Below are positions 21,582 through 24,468 of a stretch of 24,468 bases of DNA, piece after piece. A model generated the notes under the pieces. It saw nothing but the letters and a program-made list of their open reading frames with translations, was not told the origin of the DNA and searched no databases. A program made the position numbers and the translations under genes. The DNA is from Pigoraptor chileana (lineage: Eukaryota > Opisthokonta > Filasterea), in assembly GCA_943704495.1 (NCBI GenBank), contig CALSCR010000464.1:1-24468 (forward strand), in the 5' to 3' direction. Numbering within the stretch: the stretch's first letter is position 1; each line of letters starts with the position of its first letter.

Positions 21582-23936
21582 CACATCTTTCACTTTCATT
21601 GCTATACGGGACACCCCCCCTCTTTCTTTGGTTTGGAGTCCTTTATGTCAAATGCTACCGCTGACATGATCGTGTTGTTGTTAAATGTCTGTGGCCATGC
21701 CGTGCCGACGGACGCAGGCTGCACTCCTTTACACGACGTCGTTTGGCGAGCGTCGCGTGCGCGTGCACAACATCGCCCTCAAATGCTGCGGTGGATTGGC
21801 GGATGTATTTAGGAATGCCGAAATGGATGCGATCATCAACTATTTTGCCCGCGCCGGTGGGGTTCCTCTTCAGAAGCCTCCCTTCGCAGTGGTCCTCCCT
21901 TTGCAACGGCCCCACCGATGTGTCGTGCGATGTGTCGTGTGATGTGTCCCGTGTAGTGACTGTTTTTGCTTTTGGTTTGTGTGGGCTGTCGGTGCTTGTC
22001 ATTGGCAGCTGTGAGTCCTCTGATGTCCCGTCGTATTCTAACTTTGTGCCGTAGCTTGGCAGTTGTGTTGCTCTGTTCCTTGTGTTAACATGACCATTTT
22101 TGTTAACATTCTCATTCTGTTAACATGACCTTGTACGCGAGTGCAGCTGCCAAGGAAGCCCCGAACACTCTTCTGAAGACCATCCGCGAAAACCTCGTCG
22201 AGCAGGCGGTGGAAATCCTCGCGTGCTATCGCATCAATTGCGCAACGGCGTCGTCGGCTGGACAGGTGACTAATCTCCCTCTCTTTCTCTCTCTCGCTGT
22301 CTCTCTGTGGAGTCCTTGGCCACGGCGCCTAAGACTATGACTGGAATCCTACATCTCTGCTTGATTATTTGTTGCTGTGTTCCTCGGCATTGCGCCCAAC
22401 ACGGGGACGAATCCTTTTCAAATGTGCTTTTGCTGGAGTATGCTTGATTGCTATTACTGCTCATACTTGCACCCTTCGTTTCTTGAGTCCAAAGGGAAAG
22501 TGCATGTGTTGTGGTGCCCATCTGATTGATGTGGGGTGGTCGGCTTTCCTCTCTTGCTGTTCACTCGTCGCCTGAGAGTGGGAATGCGCACATTGCTGAC
22601 GACGACCCATCCATTTCCACCGCCGCTCCCACATATACGCACATACATACACGTACTTTATGTACATACACTTACACACACACACGCAAATAAATAACAC
22701 ACGCACACGTACTCACTCATGTACACATCACACACGCTGCACCTTTTGCGTCCAGCTCATCTTGCCAGAGGCACTCAAGCTGATGCCTGTTTATCTCAAC
22801 GCGCTTCTGAAGCACGAGACTCTCCGAAATGGTGTGTTTTATTGCGTTGTGGTGCCTCTTTTGTTTCTTGTTGTGCACGTCGAGTGGAAAAACACCTCCA
22901 CCTGTCTTCTCAGTGCCCATCTCCTACCCAGTCCCCTCTTTCGCAACTGGAGTCATGGGCAATAGCTTCCTAGACACGCATATAGCGCACATCTTTAACA
23001 TACGTGCATGTAATGCAGGCACCGACGTTTCTGTCGACGAGCGCATGTCGGTTCACCACACTGTGCTGTCTGCGGGCGTCCCCGCGACCATTCCCCTGTT
23101 CTACCCTCGCCTGCTTGCCGCATCCGAGCTTGCGCGAAAGGCGGTGGATGGCGGGCGCACACAGGCAATTCGGTGTTCATACGAGCGCCTCATGGAGGAT
23201 GCAGCATACATTCTAGGTTCGTTTCTCTGTTGTGCGTGCGTTTGTATGCTATGCTGTTGTGAGTGTGAGTGCGTGCTTTGGCCCGTTGTGTCGTGCATCC
23301 ATTTCTCGCTTGCGGGACTAACGTACTTGTTGTGCATTGTGTGTGCGTGTGTGCGCCCGTGTGCGTGCGTGATGCATGTCCCTACAGAGAACGGCGTTAC
23401 CATGTACTTGTGGCTTGGTCGCGCCATTTCATCAGAATGGCTGCAGCAAATATTCGCCGTCAATTCGCTTGCGCAGGTTGACGTGTCGAAGGTGGGCATT
23501 TGCCTGACGTCATCGTTCATCATCGTCATCGTCATGCTTTGGTGCTGCTCTTCTTCCAATTGTCTATTTTGTTCTGTTTGTGTTCTTTCTGCCCTTCCAA
23601 TTGTGCCTTTGTTTCAATGCTGGTTTCCATCCTATATCTTTCGACTAATGTAACCACTCACACACTACACACTCTCACACACGTACACGGGATGCTCAGT
23701 CGTCCCTGCCGGCGCTCGACAATGACCTGTCACGTGGTTTGCGGCACGGCATTGAGAGTGTGCGTGCCGAGCGGTCGCGGTGCATGCGCCTCCAGATTGT
23801 GCGCCAGAAGGACGTCAACGAAATCGCTTTCTTGAATCTCATGGCGGAGGACAAAAGCGACAGGGCTGCAGACCTCATGTCCTATGTGGATTTTCTGTGC
23901 CACATCCATCGCCAGATCCAGCAGAAGCTCCAGTGA
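14536..23936 (+). CDS. SEC24: COPII coat subunit SEC24 (SEC24C/D-like)
   Basis: Eighteen exons: 14536-16119, 16531-17329, 17695-17822, 18056-18194, 18515-18618, 19083-19292, 19513-19610, 19836-19941, 20148-20276, 20431-20530, 20775-20924, 21264-21409, 21718-21856, 22147-22265, 22756-22831, 23019-23216, 23388-23491, 23700-23936. All phases agree (4566 nt, 1521 aa). SEC24 pairs with SEC23 and selects cargo in ER-to-Golgi vesicles. After about 780 residues of P/Q/G-rich sequence come the pre-finger segment, a CX2CX18CX2C zinc finger (Cys 853, 856, 875, 878), the trunk domain (from about 919, [13 protein letters not shown]), the beta-sandwich and cargo region ([49 protein letters not shown]), the helical region and a gelsolin-like domain ([15 protein letters not shown]). 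The start is the ATG of MQSQQYGYG; the open frame upstream looks untranslated. Length exceeds the usual 900-1250 aa because of the N terminus. Confidence 0.95.
15561..15860 (+). repeat. Coding minisatellite, ten 30-bp units (SEC24 exon 1)
   Basis: Ten exact-length 30-bp units encode the decapeptide [10 protein letters not shown], with one Ile for Phe. Differences are mostly C/T at third codon positions, consistent with recent tandem expansion that stays in frame. It lies in the disordered N terminus of SEC24. Confidence 0.97.
16314..16420 (+). repeat. Dispersed intronic repeat, two adjacent copies (SEC24 intron 1)
   Basis: Copy a (about 16314-16371) has GGAGTCGATATGGACAC, AACGCC and GCGAATCCCACATCTC. 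Copy b (about 16373-16420) follows at once with TATGGAGTGCATGG, GCGGCAA and TGTGAATTTGAAT. Both are in sense orientation. Confidence 0.7.
16819..17028 (+). repeat. Coding minisatellite (SEC24 exon 2)
   Basis: Two 21-bp units (starting 16819 and 16840; FGAQPGQ) are followed by seven 24-bp units (16861 to 17028) encoding FVPQQPGQ, with Met for Val in the first. Reading frame is kept. It forms part of the P/Q/G-rich N terminus. Confidence 0.95.
17986..18034 (+). repeat. Dispersed intronic repeat (SEC24 intron 3)
   Basis: Blocks TGTGGAATCCATAAGCACAG and then GACTTGAATCCCACAATAC, 22 bp before the exon 4 acceptor. Sense orientation. The GCGCCTAAGAC centre is diverged. Confidence 0.8.
18695..18897 (+). 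repeat. Dispersed intronic repeat, array of about four units (SEC24 intron 5)
   Basis: Unit a (18695-18739) has TGTGGAGTCCATGGGCACGA then GGCTTGAATCCTACACATC, with the middle deleted. Unit b (about 18740-18788) has TATTCCGTGGGAATGGTGCC, TAAGACG and GAAATCCCACGTGTCTC. A degenerate unit may occupy about 18789-18840. Unit d (about 18853-18897) has GCGTGGAGTCCATGGGATAG, CGCC and CTTGAATCCCTGCATCC. All are in sense orientation. Confidence 0.8.
20925..21103 (+). repeat. Long imperfect GT tract (SEC24 intron 11)
   Basis: Almost 180 bp of GT with occasional GC or TT steps begin directly at the donor (gccg|GTGGGTGTGC). The last 35-40 bp are a pure (GT)n. Alternating purine-pyrimidine sequence of this length can adopt Z-DNA. 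It explains the valine/cysteine-only open frames in this stretch. Confidence 0.95.
21526..21574. repeat. (CA)n microsatellite (SEC24 intron 12)
   Basis: An uninterrupted CA run of about 49 bp in the middle of the intron 21410-21717. Confidence 0.95.
22306..22419 (+). repeat. Dispersed intronic repeat, two copies (SEC24 intron 14)
   Basis: The copy at 22306-22357 is one of the most complete: TGTGGAGTCCTTGGCCAC, GGCGCCTAAGACTATGAC and TGGAATCCTACATCTC. A second, diverged copy (about 22376-22419) has TTCCTCGGCATTGCGCC and GGACGAATCCTTTTC. Sense orientation. Confidence 0.8.
22948..22985 (+). repeat. Dispersed intronic repeat, 5' part (SEC24 intron 15)
   Basis: TGGAGTCATGGGCAATAGC followed by TTCCTAGACACGCA matches the first two thirds of the family. 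The TTGAATCC block is absent. Sense orientation, about 35 bp before the exon 16 acceptor. Confidence 0.6.
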
Positions 23937-24468
23937 GGCGCCCGCGGTTGTCTCCTCATCCGTTGTTGTTGTTGTTGGGATTGGCGATGGAAGTGGGACT
24001 CTTCACCGCCTCCCCGTAGAAACAAGTTTTGTTTTGCGCGCGCTGTGTGTGATGCGACGGGGGCTGTTGTGTGCGATGTGTGCGATGCGGGGTCGTGGCC
24101 GCGTTGCTCCAGGCATTCATGCGTCAGCACCTGCCAGTTTAGCCTCAGAATGAAAATGCGCGTGCGTCGCCTTTTATGGACGCTGTTGTTTGTCGTTTAG
24201 AGTCTGCTTGTTACTGTTTTTGGGACTTGAAAGTGCATGTGGCAGAGGGGAGGTGACAGGGACGACTGTGGGCTGCCATATATAGTAATGAGCGTAATCC
24301 TCGTTGTCCGTAAATATGAGCGGCCCGTCACTGTGTGCTCATTATCATGCATGTAGAGGTGGGACGGCGAGTCCTCTGACAACAAAACACAACACACACA
24401 ACACACAACACACAACACACAACACACAACACACAACACACAACACACAACACACAACACACAACACA
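23937..24468. other. SEC24 3' flank
   Basis: No further gene is visible between the SEC24 stop and the window end. A short GTT run is at about 23963-23976. No clear AATAAA signal was found on the plus strand. The stretch ends in a heptanucleotide satellite described separately. Confidence 0.5.
24391..24468. repeat. Heptanucleotide tandem repeat (AACACAC)n
   Basis: From 24400 to the last base the sequence is about ten consecutive AACACAC units (GTGTGTT on the other strand), preceded by a 9-bp variant. It runs off the window edge, so its length is unknown. Confidence 0.95.

Noticed and set aside
20582-21586. Long Cys/Val or Thr/His-rich open frames
   Set aside because: These are translations of GT/CA dinucleotide tracts inside SEC24 introns. 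The real exons in this stretch lie in other frames.
2708-22357. Reading the dispersed repeats as tRNA genes or pseudogenes
   Set aside because: Only a B-box-like block is visible. No acceptor stem pairing, anticodon arm or clear A box could be drawn, so tRNA origin stays a hypothesis.

Overview
The window is nuclear DNA of an intron-rich eukaryote, most likely a unicellular protist. About 27 spliceosomal introns (roughly 145-490 nt) interrupt conserved eukaryotic genes. Donors are mostly GTGCGT, GTGAGT, GTATGT or GTGGGT, acceptors are YAG, and exons are moderately GC-rich while introns carry long TG/GT tracts. I could not assign a supergroup. No rRNA, tRNA, CRISPR, origin or prokaryotic operon was seen.

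Layout: (1) 3-688 (+) is the 3' end of an unrecognised gene cut by the window edge. (2) 1484-3952 (-) is a four-exon SET/MYND (SMYD-type) protein whose halves are separated by introns; I rebuilt it from splice sites. (3) 4382-5072 (+) is a two-exon OHCU decarboxylase of urate breakdown, ending in a PTS1-like tripeptide. (4) 5856-7580 (-) is an intronless bacterial-type UDP-GlcNAc 2-epimerase with an added N-terminal membrane anchor. (5) 8573-13079 (+) is a seven-exon leucine-rich-repeat protein resembling XRRA1, with an acidic/lysine tract and an array of RRxS motifs. (6) 14536-23936 (+) is an 18-exon SEC24 (C/D-like) COPII coat subunit of about 1521 residues, whose very long P/Q/G-rich N terminus contains two coding minisatellites. 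All SEC24 exon phases join without a frameshift.

The genes do not form a pathway. They are ordinary housekeeping or signalling genes in divergent pairs (SMYD/OHCU, epimerase/XRRA1-like) and convergent pairs (gene 1/SMYD, OHCU/epimerase).

The most striking unexplained structure is a short (about 50 bp) dispersed repeat. It has at least ten recognisable copies in introns of four genes plus one fragment in a probable 3' UTR. It is often in tandem and always in the sense orientation of the host transcript. Also notable are a large excess of the palindrome CACGTG (about 30 sites, with three in 37 bp at 13253-13289), sense-strand GT tracts in introns, and the membrane-anchored epimerase.
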